DNA of 64,000 nucleotides, taken from NCBI RefSeq assembly GCF_006542765.1, contig NZ_SKCD01000097.1:185035-249034 (forward strand), read 5' to 3'. Shown here piece after piece: positions 43,060 to 52,031 of this stretch; position 1 is the stretch's first letter, and every line of letters starts with the position of its first letter. A program made the translations under genes and the position numbers. The stretch comes from Paenibacillus luteus. GTDB taxonomy: Bacteria > Bacillota > Bacilli > Paenibacillales > Paenibacillaceae. The notes below the pieces were generated by a model that made no database searches, was not told the DNA's origin, and was given only the letters and a program-made list of their open reading frames with translations.

Positions 43060-44121
43060 TTAGGAGCCTATAATTTCTTGAAGCGCTGCTACAAAAGCGT
43101 CCATCTCTTCATCGGTGCCAATGCTTACGCGCAAATATTGGTCGATTCGGGCCTGATCAAAGTAACGAACAAGCACACCCTTGTCACGCAGCTGCTGGAA
43201 AAGCACCTTAGCCGCTATTTCTTTATGCGAGATGAAGACGAAATTCGCTTTGGAATCAGTCACTTTGAAGCCCAGTTCAAGCAATTGCTTCGTTACGCGC
43301 TCGCGCGTCGCGATAACCCTCGCTGTCGTGTTACGGAAATAAGCGTCGTCCTCAAGCGCTGCGACGGCACCAGCCAAAGCAAGCCGGTCAATCGTATAAG
43401 AGTTGAACGAGTTTTTGATCCGATTCAGTCCCTCGATCAGCTCTTCACTGCCAAAAGCAAACCCTACGCGGAGGCCCGCCAAGGAACGGGATTTGGAAAG
43501 CGTCTGAACAACCAGCAAATTCGGGAAGTCCTGAATCAATGCGATTGCCGATTGGCCGCCAAAATCGATATACGCTTCATCGATAATGACCACTTGGTTC
43601 GGCTGCCCTGCAAGCAGTGTACGGATGTCATCAAGTGCAAGAAGTTGCGCCGTTGGTGCATTGGGATTCGGGATGACCACTCCCCCGTTATCCGGATGAA
43701 AAGCATGGACAGGCACGTTAAACTGCTCATCAAGCGGAATCAGATCAGCGTTTAGGCCGTAAAGCTTCGCATACACCTTATAGAAGCTGTATGTGATGTC
43801 GGGAAACAGGATTTTTTTGGCAGGATCAAAAAATGCCGCAAATGCAAAAGCCAATATTTCATCCGACCCGTTGCCAACGAATACCTCTCCCGTGGGCAAA
43901 CCATAATATTTTGCAGCGGCTTGAACTAGGCTCTCACAGGTAGGATCGGGATAAAGGCGCAAATCCGCGTTGTTCGCCTCCGCAATCGCATCGATCACCT
44001 TTGGAGATGGCGGATAGGGATTTTCATTCGTATTCAATTTAATATAGGTTTTATCCTTGGGCTGTTCTCCCGGCACGTACGGAACTAACGATGCGGTCAG
44101 CGGACTCCAAAACTTACTCAC
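43060..44121 (-). CDS. hisC: Histidinol-phosphate aminotransferase
   Basis: 353 residues with a GTG start behind GAGGAGAGGAAG. PLP enzyme of the fold-type I group; converts imidazole-acetol phosphate to histidinol phosphate. Motifs: LNTNENPYPPSP, YPDPTCESL, GNGSDEIL, the Asp/Tyr in VVIIDEAYIDFGG, PLP lysine in TLSKSRSLAGLRVGFAFGS, and Arg in YLRVSIGT. It is separated from any other his gene here, so a role for aromatic amino acids is possible. Confidence 0.92.
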   Translation of the reverse strand: MSKFWSPLTASLVPYVPGEQPKDKTYIKLNTNENPYPPSPKVIDAIAEANNADLRLYPDPTCESLVQAAAKYYGLPTGEVFVGNGSDEILAFAFAAFFDPAKKILFPDITYSFYKVYAKLYGLNADLIPLDEQFNVPVHAFHPDNGGVVIPNPNAPTAQLLALDDIRTLLAGQPNQVVIIDEAYIDFGGQSAIALIQDFPNLLVVQTLSKSRSLAGLRVGFAFGSEELIEGLNRIKNSFNSYTIDRLALAGAVAALEDDAYFRNTTARVIATRERVTKQLLELGFKVTDSKANFVFISHKEIAAKVLFQQLRDKGVLVRYFDQARIDQYLRVSIGTDEEMDAFVAALQEIIGS

Positions 44122-44192
44122 GGGTTAATCTTCCTCTCCTCTGTTACATTTCAAATCGTGGTTTCATTTTAACATGAATGCCAGATCGGCCT

Positions 44193-44642
44193 TTATTTAT
44201 ATCGAATTAGAAACTTCATCATCAACAAGCCGATCCAAGCACCGAACGTATTTAGGATAATGTCGTCGACATCGAAACTCCCGAGCTTTGTTACCAGCTG
44301 AACCACCTCAACCACGGTAATGAGTGCGATGGAGGCGGCAATGAGCCTCCAATGGCTTAGGCGTTTCTTGTTCAGCAGAGGCAGGAAAAAACCAATCGGG
44401 ACAAAAAGGACGATATTGCCGAATAAATTTTTGAACCAGATGTCAAAGTTGAAATGGTCATAGTGAATGATATATTTTTTTATCGTATATAAAGGAACCA
44501 AATTATAGCTATAACCTTCGCCAAAATAACGATTGCGGTAAAATAGCAGCCACCCCATAATAAGCGCATAACACAAGGCAAGCACGGTCAACAATAAATT
44601 CAAATACAAGCTTTTGAAATATGCATTCGGGTACAGACGCAT
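44193..44642 (-). CDS. VanZ-like membrane protein
   Basis: 149 residues, four transmembrane helices. The VanZ-family core is visible: NLFGNIVLFVPIGFFLPLL, then VEVVQLVTKLGSFDVDDIILNTFGAWIG. VanZ gives low-level teicoplanin resistance in enterococci, but most relatives are uncharacterised. It lies 3 bp after the phosphoesterase gene, in the same transcript. Confidence 0.88.
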   Translation of the reverse strand: MRLYPNAYFKSLYLNLLLTVLALCYALIMGWLLFYRNRYFGEGYSYNLVPLYTIKKYIIHYDHFNFDIWFKNLFGNIVLFVPIGFFLPLLNKKRLSHWRLIAASIALITVVEVVQLVTKLGSFDVDDIILNTFGAWIGLLMMKFLIRYK

Positions 44643-44645
44643 CGC

Positions 44646-45359
44646 TTAAAGCCTCCAAGGAACGGAAAACACCTGAAACTCATCAGCTCCCGTAATCGCT
44701 AAACCATTAAGCTGATGGCCCGTTGCACAGCCGCCGTCCACGCCAATCTTCCCGGGTCCGAACCAGATGTCGGGCTTGCCATGGATATCAATGGTTTTGG
44801 TATGGCCAAATATAACCGTTTTGTCCACATTCGTAGGCCTACTGAGAAACGGCTCCTTGATATATAAAAAATCTCTGGCAGGTTGATCCTTCCAATTTAA
44901 GTAGTTGGGATTAAGACCTGCATGCACATATATAAAATGCTCGTCCTCGTGATAGTAGGGCAGTTGATCTAGAAATGTCATATGATGAGAATAATGCTCC
45001 TGCACAGCAAACTGGGCCTGTTCAATCACATACTCGATCGAGCCTTGCTTGATGCCAGAGTAGCTTTCGGCAGTCTGTCTGCCGCCATGTCCGGAAAACT
45101 TCAGCAGCGCCTGCTCGCTGCGCTCCAGCATCACATCGACCAGGCGTTCATCATGATTGCCTTGAATGGCGATGGCGCCATCCTTTTGAACCAAACCATA
45201 AACCTGCTCTACCACTTCACGGCTGTGAGGCCCCCGATCCACAAAATCACCCAGCAGCATTAACTGATCCTCGCCTGGGCAATAATTCATCAGGGCCAGG
45301 AGATCATTAAACGGCGTGTAGCAGCCATGAATATCGCTAATCACAAGTGTCCTCTTCAT
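44646..45359 (-). CDS. Metallophosphoesterase (PrpE/ApaH-like serine/threonine phosphatase fold)
   Basis: 237 residues. Metal-binding motifs in order: ISDIHGCYTPF (residue ~8), LLGDFVDRGPHS, IQGNHDERLVD, and the late histidines in YVHAGLNP and FGHTKTIDIHG. The GDxVDRG and GNHE/D pattern marks the PPP family used by PrpE (Ap4A hydrolase or protein phosphatase). Substrate not determined. Coupled by a 4-bp overlap to the upstream GNAT gene. Confidence 0.9.
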   Translation of the reverse strand: MKRTLVISDIHGCYTPFNDLLALMNYCPGEDQLMLLGDFVDRGPHSREVVEQVYGLVQKDGAIAIQGNHDERLVDVMLERSEQALLKFSGHGGRQTAESYSGIKQGSIEYVIEQAQFAVQEHYSHHMTFLDQLPYYHEDEHFIYVHAGLNPNYLNWKDQPARDFLYIKEPFLSRPTNVDKTVIFGHTKTIDIHGKPDIWFGPGKIGVDGGCATGHQLNGLAITGADEFQVFSVPWRL

Positions 45360-45862
45360 ACGCGTCTCCCCGAGATCACTAGATCTCTCTCTACGCCATC
45401 AAGTACGGCCACTTTGGGCAAATGCCCCCATGGCTCGAATTCAAACTTGCGGAGCAGCGCCAGACTAGGCTCGTTATGCCCGAATACGAAGCCAAGCAAG
45501 GTGGTAAGCCCTAACCGTGGGCTTTCCTCCAGTGCTCGTCGCATAAGAACGGAACCAAGACCTAGATTGCGATATTGCTCTGCTATATAAATACTGATTT
45601 CAGCTGTCGCTTGGTAGGCTGGTCGGCCATAAAACGATTGAAAGCTAAACCACGCCGCTATCTCTCCTTCGATACGAAGCACCCACAATGGCCGGGAATG
45701 GGCTGAATGCTCATCAAACCAAGCCCGCTTGCTCTGCACGGTTGCCGGCTCCAAATCCGCTGTTACCGTCCGGCTGGCAATCGTAGAGTTATAAATGTCG
45801 ACAATGCGCTCCAGATCGCTTAGCTGCGCATCGGTAATTTCATAATTAAGCTGTCTGGACAT
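45356..45862 (-). CDS. GNAT acetyltransferase, phosphinothricin N-acetyltransferase-like
   Basis: 168 residues from ATG 45862 behind AGGGGTGG. Motifs match the PAT/YwnH group: IVDIYNSTIASRTVTADLEP, AAWFSFQSFYGRPAYQATAEISIYI, and the acetyl-CoA loop YRNLGLGSVLMRRAL. Relatives acetylate phosphinothricin, methionine sulfoximine or related amino acids. First gene of a GNAT-phosphoesterase-VanZ unit. Confidence 0.9.
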   Translation of the reverse strand: MSRQLNYEITDAQLSDLERIVDIYNSTIASRTVTADLEPATVQSKRAWFDEHSAHSRPLWVLRIEGEIAAWFSFQSFYGRPAYQATAEISIYIAEQYRNLGLGSVLMRRALEESPRLGLTTLLGFVFGHNEPSLALLRKFEFEPWGHLPKVAVLDGVERDLVISGRRV

Positions 45863-45964
45863 GCTTGCCACCCCTTACCCTTGAGAAATAAATATATTAT
45901 TTTTGCAAATCGAACTCTCCTAACTTTGTCAAATTATATCACACCACAGATTGTTTAAGCATGC

Positions 45965-45996
45965 AAAAAAAAGCCGCCGAGCATACAGCTCAGCGG
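45965..45996 (-). terminator. Terminator of mobA
   Basis: CCGCTGAGC-TGTAT-GCTCGGCGG hairpin with one mismatch, then CTTTTTTTTG on the minus strand. Confidence 0.82.
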
Positions 45997-46027
45997 ACGG
46001 ACAATAATTGAATAGGACGTACGGGAT

Positions 46028-46624
46028 CTATCCCTCTGAGGAATACGCTTCATAATCAGCGGGCGTATTCAAGTTCGTGAATAAATTAGAACAGATATTC
46101 TCCGGCAATGCTACCTCGATGGAAGCCATTCTTCGAAGTAAGCCTAGCAAACGGTAATCACCTTCTTGAAGCGCAGCTTCGATTGGCCGCAATGCTCTCG
46201 TATGGTAAAGAGCATGGAAAGGCTGTCCCATCACATGAATAACATCTACCCTGCTATTGTTATAGGACATCAGCTTCTCAAACAGCTCTTCCGACACGTT
46301 CGGCATATCGCAGGCCATGACGAATAGATATCCTTCAGGCTGACTGCTCAAGCCTGCGTGTAGACCGGATAAAGGCCCCCTTTCGGGATATCGGTCAACC
46401 GCGTAACCAACCTTCTCTCCCAAATCGCCAAGGCATTGGCGATAAATTGCCTCACGCTGCGTTGTTCCAACGGATACGGTCACTTTCTGTGTGAGGTTCG
46501 ATAGCTGCTGGACAAGCCGGTACAGCAGCGGTTTGCCATCAATAGGCAGCAGTGCTTTGTCCGTTCCCATTCTTGAGCTGTGTCCACCGGCGAGTATTAG
46601 GCTGCCAATCGGATATTTCCCCAT
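46028..46624 (-). CDS. mobA: Molybdenum cofactor guanylyltransferase
   Basis: 198 residues. Nucleotidyltransferase signature LILAGGHSSRMGTDKALLPIDG at the N-terminus (LAGG and SSRMG-DKAL), metal-binding Asp in FVMACDMPNVS, and NLNTPADYE at the C-terminus. Adds GMP to molybdopterin. No other molybdenum-cofactor gene is close. Its ribosome site is made of seven tandem AGG triplets. Confidence 0.93.
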   Translation of the reverse strand: MGKYPIGSLILAGGHSSRMGTDKALLPIDGKPLLYRLVQQLSNLTQKVTVSVGTTQREAIYRQCLGDLGEKVGYAVDRYPERGPLSGLHAGLSSQPEGYLFVMACDMPNVSEELFEKLMSYNNSRVDVIHVMGQPFHALYHTRALRPIEAALQEGDYRLLGLLRRMASIEVALPENICSNLFTNLNTPADYEAYSSEG

Positions 46625-46627
46625 TTC

Positions 46628-46648
46628 CCTCCTCCTCCTCCTCCTCCT
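46628..46648 (-). repeat. Seven tandem AGG triplets forming the mobA ribosome-binding site
   Basis: (CCT)7 on the plus strand, (AGG)7 on the coding strand, ending three bases before the ATG. Several registers of AGGAGG are offered at different spacings. Confidence 0.8.
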
Positions 46649-46656
46649 CGGCTCTA

Positions 46657-46695
46657 AGAAAAAAGCCTGCCGGGCAAAGGATGTCCGACAGGCTT
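46657..46695 (-). terminator. Terminator of glnS
   Basis: AAGCCTGTCGG / CCGGCAGGCTT stem then CTTTTTTCT on the minus strand, 17 bp after the glnS stop; mobA starts just beyond it. Confidence 0.85.
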
Positions 46696-46711
46696 CATAT
46701 AATAGTTTAAA

Positions 46712-48385
46712 TTAAGCTTTGGACGGGTCAAACGAGCTTTTCAGCGAAACGATGCGGTTGAACGCCAGCTTCTCTGCCGAAGTATCCTTCGGATCCACGT
46801 TGAAATACCCATGACGGAAAAATTGGAATTTATCCCCGCCAGCCGCTTCCTTCATATTCGGCTCTACAAAACCTTGCAGCACTTCAAGTGAATTCGGATT
46901 GATGCATTCCAGGAATGGCTTGCCTTCCTCCTCAGCCTCGCTCGTAATGAGCGGCTCGAACAAACGGAAATCCGCTGCGACCGCCTGTGAGGCCTCCACC
47001 CAGTGAATCGTGCCTTTCACTTTGCGCTCATTAAAGCCCGAGCCGCTTTTTGTCTTCGGATCATAGGTACAATGCAGCTCGATTACATTGCCGTCTGCGT
47101 CCTTGATCACTTTTTGACAAGTAATGAAATAAGCATGCTTGAGACGAACTTCATTGCCAGGGAAAAGACGGAAATATTTATTCGGAGGATTTTCCATAAA
47201 ATCGTCCTGTTCAATATAAATCTCACGGGAGAAAGGAATTTGGCGCGTGCCCATCGCTTCGTTCTCCGCATTATTCTCCGCATCCAGCAGCTCCGTTTGA
47301 CCTTCTGGATAGTTCGTAATTACCACTTTAAGAGGACGCAATACCGCCATCGTACGAAGCGCCTTCAGCTTCAAATCTTCTCTGATGAAATGCTCAAGGT
47401 TGCGCTCGTCAACCAAGCTGTTGCTCTTCGATACACCGATCTCACGGCAGAACGCGCGCATCGCTTCCGGTGTATAGCCTTTGCGGCGCAAGCCGCTGAT
47501 CGTTGGCATGCGCGGATCATCCCAGCCATCCACAACCGCTTCATCCACCAGCTGCTTCAGTTTGCGCTTGCTCATAACCGTATTCGTCACGTTTAGACGG
47601 GCAAATTCATATTGGCGCGGTGCCGCATCCATTTCACATTCCGCAACCGTCCAGTCATAAAGCGGACGGTGATCTTCAAACTCCAGCGTACAAATGGAAT
47701 GCGTAATGCCTTCAATGGCATCGCTAAGCGGATGGGCGTAATCGTACATCGGATAAATGCACCACGCGTCTCCTGTACGGTGATGATGCGTATGCGCAAT
47801 GCGATACAAAACGGGATCACGCAGGGTGATATTCGGCGAAGCCATATCGATCTTGGCACGGAGCACTCTTTCCCCGTCCTTAAACTCTCCGGCACGCATG
47901 CGGGCGAACAGGTCCAAGTTCTCTTCCACGCTTCGATCACGATAAGGGCTTGCCTTACCCGGCTCAGTCAACGTACCGCGATATTCGCGCATTTGCTCAG
48001 CTGTTAGATCACACACATAAGCTTTGCCCTTGCGGATCAGCAATACCGCACGGTTGTAGAGCTCTTCGAAATAATCGGAAGCAAAGCGCAGCTCGTCCCA
48101 CTCAAAGCCAAGCCAGCGAACATCTTCTTGAATCGATTCCACGTACTCCGTATCTTCCTTAAGCGGATTCGTATCGTCAAAGCGCAAATTAGTTCTGCCC
48201 TTGAACTCATCGGCCAGCTCAAAGTTCAAGCAGATCGACTTCGCATGCCCGATATGCAAATAGCCGTTTGGCTCCGGTGGAAAACGAGTCACAATTTCCT
48301 GCACATGGCCGCTCTTCAAATCTTCGATAACTATATTTTTAATGAAATTAGAGGATGAGGACTTGTTCTCTGCTGTACTCTCCAT
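46712..48385 (-). CDS. glnS: Glutaminyl-tRNA synthetase
   Basis: 557 residues from ATG 48385; the longer frame upstream lacks a ribosome site. Class I synthetase charging tRNA-Gln directly. HIGH-type motif in PPEPNGYLHIGHAKS, KMSKS-type motif in NTVMSKRKLKQLV, GlnRS-type RFDDTNPLKEDTEYV and GDAWCIYPMYDYAHP. C-terminal anticodon-binding beta-barrels intact (end VSLKSSFDP). Direct GlnRS is uncommon in Bacillales, most of which use GatCAB, so the gene was probably acquired. Divergent from comQ. Confidence 0.96.
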   Translation of the reverse strand: MESTAENKSSSSNFIKNIVIEDLKSGHVQEIVTRFPPEPNGYLHIGHAKSICLNFELADEFKGRTNLRFDDTNPLKEDTEYVESIQEDVRWLGFEWDELRFASDYFEELYNRAVLLIRKGKAYVCDLTAEQMREYRGTLTEPGKASPYRDRSVEENLDLFARMRAGEFKDGERVLRAKIDMASPNITLRDPVLYRIAHTHHHRTGDAWCIYPMYDYAHPLSDAIEGITHSICTLEFEDHRPLYDWTVAECEMDAAPRQYEFARLNVTNTVMSKRKLKQLVDEAVVDGWDDPRMPTISGLRRKGYTPEAMRAFCREIGVSKSNSLVDERNLEHFIREDLKLKALRTMAVLRPLKVVITNYPEGQTELLDAENNAENEAMGTRQIPFSREIYIEQDDFMENPPNKYFRLFPGNEVRLKHAYFITCQKVIKDADGNVIELHCTYDPKTKSGSGFNERKVKGTIHWVEASQAVAADFRLFEPLITSEAEEEGKPFLECINPNSLEVLQGFVEPNMKEAAGGDKFQFFRHGYFNVDPKDTSAEKLAFNRIVSLKSSFDPSKA

Positions 48386-48579
48386 TTGCGACCAACCTTT
48401 CCCACGGAAAATATTTATCCTACTATAATACACAAATTTCCGTGAAATTATAATACTCCGTACCGGCCGCAATGAATGAATGCTCTACTCCACCTACTAA
48501 AGTCTTATTTTTATAGCTATACCTAGGACTGTGGAACGAATATAATAACAATTGAAATATATGGAAGGGAAATGACGAA

Positions 48580-49530
48580 ATGAACAAGAATGCGTTAGTG
48601 AGAGCCACGGAATTAGACTTAATGCTCGGCAAGGTTTCCGTTGAACTATTCCATATCATTGATAGCCATTTCTACGAGAACAGCTTAAACCAAATGGCAA
48701 AGAGCTATGTCCGTTATAAAAATTCGGAAACTCTTCTCTGGCCTCAGCTAACGCTTTATGCCCATTATATGCTAGGCGGTAATTCTCCCTTTATCTATCA
48801 TACTGCCGCTCAGACGGAATTGATCATTCTTAGCTTGGACATCCTCGATGATCTCCAGGACCAGGACAATCCACTCCCACCGTGGATGCAAATCGAGCCC
48901 GCGATCGCCATGAACTGCGCATCGGGCTTATTGATTGCCGCCGTTGCAGGCTGTCGAGGTAAGCCTATGGACACAACTGCTTTAAAATTGATCAGCACGG
49001 CCCATAATGGCCAACACAAGGACATCCAGAACCTCATCGAATCAGAGGAGGACTACCTGCAATTAATTGCTGAGAAATCTGCCTCTCTTCTCAATCTGGC
49101 CATTCAGTCCGCCTATCATCTCGTAGAAGAAACGAACCCGTTGACCTCAAGCATACTTGCTGAATTCGCTCGGAACGTTGGCATAGCAGCTCAACTGCGC
49201 AATGATTTAAAAGGCTTAACAGACTTTCGAGCGCATAATGATATCGTGCAGCGAAAAAAAACGCTGGCCACTTTGTATTTGCTTGATCAGTCCTCCCGAA
49301 TGGATTCCTTTCTAAGAAGCTACTACGAGGGGGGCGTTACATTAGGAGAACTTCTTGCAAGAGAGCAGCAGGTGACCGAATTCATTACTACTTCGGGCGT
49401 ATTCGAATACAGCACAGCAGTTCAATTGCTTTACCTTCAGCAAGCTGACCGCATTTTAACAGAGATGGCTGCTTTACAGCCTTGGGAGCTTAGACTAAGG
49501 TCCATTACCATCGATGCATTCCTTAATTAA
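48580..49530 (+). CDS. comQ: ComQ-type isoprenyl transferase for the ComX pheromone
   Basis: 316 residues. Polyprenyl-synthase fold with the first aspartate motif LDILDDLQDQD near residue 90 and the second region RNDLKGLTDF near residue 207, followed by VQRKKTLATLYLL. Similar length to B. subtilis ComQ (~300). ComQ attaches a farnesyl- or geranyl-type chain to the Trp of ComX and is needed for its maturation. First gene of comQ-comX-comP-comA on the plus strand. The assignment rests mainly on this context; alone it would be a short-chain isoprenyl synthase. Confidence 0.93.
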   Translation: MNKNALVRATELDLMLGKVSVELFHIIDSHFYENSLNQMAKSYVRYKNSETLLWPQLTLYAHYMLGGNSPFIYHTAAQTELIILSLDILDDLQDQDNPLPPWMQIEPAIAMNCASGLLIAAVAGCRGKPMDTTALKLISTAHNGQHKDIQNLIESEEDYLQLIAEKSASLLNLAIQSAYHLVEETNPLTSSILAEFARNVGIAAQLRNDLKGLTDFRAHNDIVQRKKTLATLYLLDQSSRMDSFLRSYYEGGVTLGELLAREQQVTEFITTSGVFEYSTAVQLLYLQQADRILTEMAALQPWELRLRSITIDAFLN

Positions 49531-49560
49531 TTCTATGGCATTCCCAAGCAAAAGTTAGGG

Positions 49561-49587
49561 TTGAAGCTCACTATTATTTGATATAAT
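49561..49587 (+). promoter_or_regulatory. Possible internal promoter for comX
   Basis: TTGAAG (49561-49566) and TATAAT (49582-49587) with a short 15-bp spacer in the comQ-comX gap. The -10 is perfect; spacing is sub-optimal, so weak or activator-dependent. Confidence 0.35.
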
Positions 49588-49626
49588 TATTTTGTCGAAA
49601 AGACCAATAAAAGGGGGAATTCTATC

Positions 49627-49815
49627 ATGTGGACACCAATGCTTAAAGAAACAGCTATACAGCTTGCAGCTAGCAAAAACTCCAAAGAGAAGTTATCTTC
49701 TGTTTTGGCTGAAGCGACGATCTCTATTGATCAGAAAAAGGCATTAACACTGTCTTACGCATCCTCGGCTGCAGCGCTTAGCAACGGTACCTCTTCATCT
49801 GATTATTGGGCTTAA
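49627..49815 (+). CDS. comX: ComX pheromone precursor
   Basis: 62 residues between comQ and comP, behind AAAGGGGGAA. N-terminal helix-forming part (KETAIQLAASKNSKEKLSS) and a Ser/Ala/Gly-rich C-terminus ending SSSDYWA. Trp61 is next to last; in ComX systems a Trp near the C-terminus is isoprenylated by ComQ and the final residues are released as the signal. Mature peptide length is unknown. The sequence shows no similarity to B. subtilis ComX apart from plan, as expected for this highly variable family. The only other Trp is at residue 2. Confidence 0.88.
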   Translation: MWTPMLKETAIQLAASKNSKEKLSSVLAEATISIDQKKALTLSYASSAAALSNGTSSSDYWA

Positions 49816-49829
49816 TGTAAATAATGAAG

Positions 49830-49856
49830 AGCCTGGCGATTGAGTCAGGCTTTTTT
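49830..49856 (+). terminator. Intrinsic terminator between comX and comP
   Basis: AGCCTG (49830-49835) and CAGGCT (49846-49851) enclose a 10-base loop, followed by a run of six T (49851-49856). It lies 15 bp after the comX stop and before the comP ribosome site. Confidence 0.78.
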
Positions 49857-49877
49857 ATTATTCATTCTGAAAGGATC

Positions 49878-52031
49878 ATGGCTATGAATAATTCACTTCC
49901 GTTCAAACGTTTCTTCTTTATTTTCGTAGGTGCAGGTTTACTCTTGATCCATTCATGGTTCAGTTACATTTCTTTTCATTTCCCATACGTCGGTATTGGA
50001 GTAACGGCTACTAGCTCCGGCACATGGATCATCTCCGATATCTACAAAGGCGGTACCGCCGAGAAATTAGGATTGGCCCTTAACGATACGGTCGCCTTGG
50101 TAAACAAGCAACCGACCGGACAGCATTTCACAGTCAACAAATATCATGATATCGAGCAAGCTCATTCCATCGAGATTATACGAGATAGAATTCATCATAG
50201 CTTCGATATAAAAAATTCAGCAAACGAAATCTCAGCCCGGTATATAATAGGAATTATTGGCGAGCTGGTCCTATTTGCTATTTCTGTGGTGGTCTATTTC
50301 AAAGTTAGGCATTCTCGGTCGGTTTATTATTTACTAGCCGTGCTCATCCTTATGGGTTTGGCTTTTATTGGCGCGGAAGCCTCCGCACGCTCAGATAGCC
50401 TGGCGAAATTTATAGTGCTGAATGCCATGTCGTTCATCCCTTTTTTGTTCGCGCAGTTTGTTTATCACTTTCTTAAAGAAAAAGGATACAAGCTCTTTTC
50501 TTACCGCTGGTTTAAGTACGGATTCATTCTCCTCTCCGTCCTTGCGGTTATGCGGCTGTCTTATTTCTTTAGCATGCCTCTCCACACTTATTTTGTGCTG
50601 GATCGTTTTATAAGTCTGCTGAGCTTTGCGCTGGGCTGCCTGTTTGCCATTTCATTGTTATTCATTATGTATCGAAAGAAACGCCATGAATATTCTTTTT
50701 CCGCTACCATTATTAGAGTGGTATTCACAGCTTTCGGTATTTCCTTTTTCCCCTTTCTGCTATTATCGGTCTTGCCCGACCTATTCGGTAAGCCCATATT
50801 GGACTACGCAAGCAGCGTCTGGTTCATCATTTTATTCCCGGCGACCTGCATCTATTACGCGGGGAGAAATAAACTAAAGCAAACCAAACGGTTTGGCTGG
50901 CCATTGCTAAACAAGCAGCGCGATGCTTTTTACCGCTTGCTGGAGGAGCAGGGGCAAGTCAAGCAGCTTGAGGATACCTCCCACAATCTGCTCCCGAATC
51001 TGTGCGAGGCGCTAAACCTTAAAGGTGCTGCTATTCGACTTCAAAATAACAACCGTATAAAGCTCGCAGTCCATGGAGCCATGGATGCAGAAGAAATCGA
51101 ACAGATTATGAAAAACAAGGATGAGAATGCGGCAACTTATGTCGTCTACGGCATCCACCCTGGAGAAGAATTTTCAAGCCATATTATCATGGCAAGAGAA
51201 GGGCATGGACATACCTTCCATGCAGAGCAACAGCGATGGATCGCTGCAATCATCACTCAGCTTTCAATCATGATCGAGAATATATACTTATCTGAACTGT
51301 TGTCTCTTAAAATCAATGAACTGTTGATCGAACCTGCTGCTGCAGGAGACAAGTCCCCTAGCTCTTATTTGTGGTTTAGAAAATCACTCTATGAAATGCA
51401 AGAAAAGGAACGTCAGCGTGTCGCTTCGGACCTTCATGATACGATTATGCAGGATATTTATTTCGCCAAGCAGAGGGTTGCCGCCATACGGGATAATGCA
51501 TCCCAGTCGTCTCATTTGGAGGACGAGCTCAAAGAGCTGATGGAATATCTCGATATTATTAATTTAAATGTACGAGAAACCGGCTTCCAACTATACCCTC
51601 ATCTCCTTAAAGAGGTTGGATTTGCCGTAACCGTGTCCAACCTGATTGAATCCGAACGGATGAAGGTTCCGTTTCAACTGCATTTGCGTATTGAACATAA
51701 GACTGAATGGGATGCGCTGGATACGGAAGTCCATCACCATCTGTTCCGGATTATGCAAGAGCTTCTCTCTAATGCCAAAAAACACGCCATGGCTAATCAA
51801 ATCGATTTTCACCTTCATTTGTCCAGACAAGGCTTCATAATGGAATACCAAGACGATGGGATCGGATTTGATGATCAGCTGCAAAGCACCGGCATAGGCT
51901 GGCACGGCATCAAACATCGAATGAATAGCTTGGAAGGGCAATTACACTATGACACAGCCCCCAACGAAGGATTAAAGCTGGTCCTCACATTACCTACAGA
52001 AGGGACCGACCCTGTTGAACGCAGAAATTAA
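49878..52031 (+). CDS. comP: ComP-type sensor histidine kinase with PDZ-like segment
   Basis: 717 residues from ATG 49878 behind GAAAGGATC; an in-frame ATG at 49824 would translate through the comX terminator. TM1 ~12-32, then an extracellular PDZ-like segment (YKGGTAEKLGLALNDTVALVN), about seven further helices to residue ~330, a GAF-like cytosolic part, and the HisKA_3/HATPase unit. The phospho-accepting His is His520 in QRVASDLHDTIMQD; the N-box is IMQELLSNAKKH and the G-box DDGIGFD. B. subtilis ComP has the same plan (769 residues). Senses isoprenylated ComX. Overlaps comA by 17 bp. Confidence 0.95.
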   Translation: MAMNNSLPFKRFFFIFVGAGLLLIHSWFSYISFHFPYVGIGVTATSSGTWIISDIYKGGTAEKLGLALNDTVALVNKQPTGQHFTVNKYHDIEQAHSIEIIRDRIHHSFDIKNSANEISARYIIGIIGELVLFAISVVVYFKVRHSRSVYYLLAVLILMGLAFIGAEASARSDSLAKFIVLNAMSFIPFLFAQFVYHFLKEKGYKLFSYRWFKYGFILLSVLAVMRLSYFFSMPLHTYFVLDRFISLLSFALGCLFAISLLFIMYRKKRHEYSFSATIIRVVFTAFGISFFPFLLLSVLPDLFGKPILDYASSVWFIILFPATCIYYAGRNKLKQTKRFGWPLLNKQRDAFYRLLEEQGQVKQLEDTSHNLLPNLCEALNLKGAAIRLQNNNRIKLAVHGAMDAEEIEQIMKNKDENAATYVVYGIHPGEEFSSHIIMAREGHGHTFHAEQQRWIAAIITQLSIMIENIYLSELLSLKINELLIEPAAAGDKSPSSYLWFRKSLYEMQEKERQRVASDLHDTIMQDIYFAKQRVAAIRDNASQSSHLEDELKELMEYLDIINLNVRETGFQLYPHLLKEVGFAVTVSNLIESERMKVPFQLHLRIEHKTEWDALDTEVHHHLFRIMQELLSNAKKHAMANQIDFHLHLSRQGFIMEYQDDGIGFDDQLQSTGIGWHGIKHRMNSLEGQLHYDTAPNEGLKLVLTLPTEGTDPVERRN

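Noticed and set aside
42988..43755. 255-codon plus-strand frame
   Set aside because: Antisense to hisC; composition and lack of a ribosome site indicate a shadow.
48467..48472. CCGCAA half-site upstream of comQ as a ComA box
   Set aside because: Only one half of the B. subtilis TTGCGG-N4-CCGCAA dyad is present; the other half does not match.
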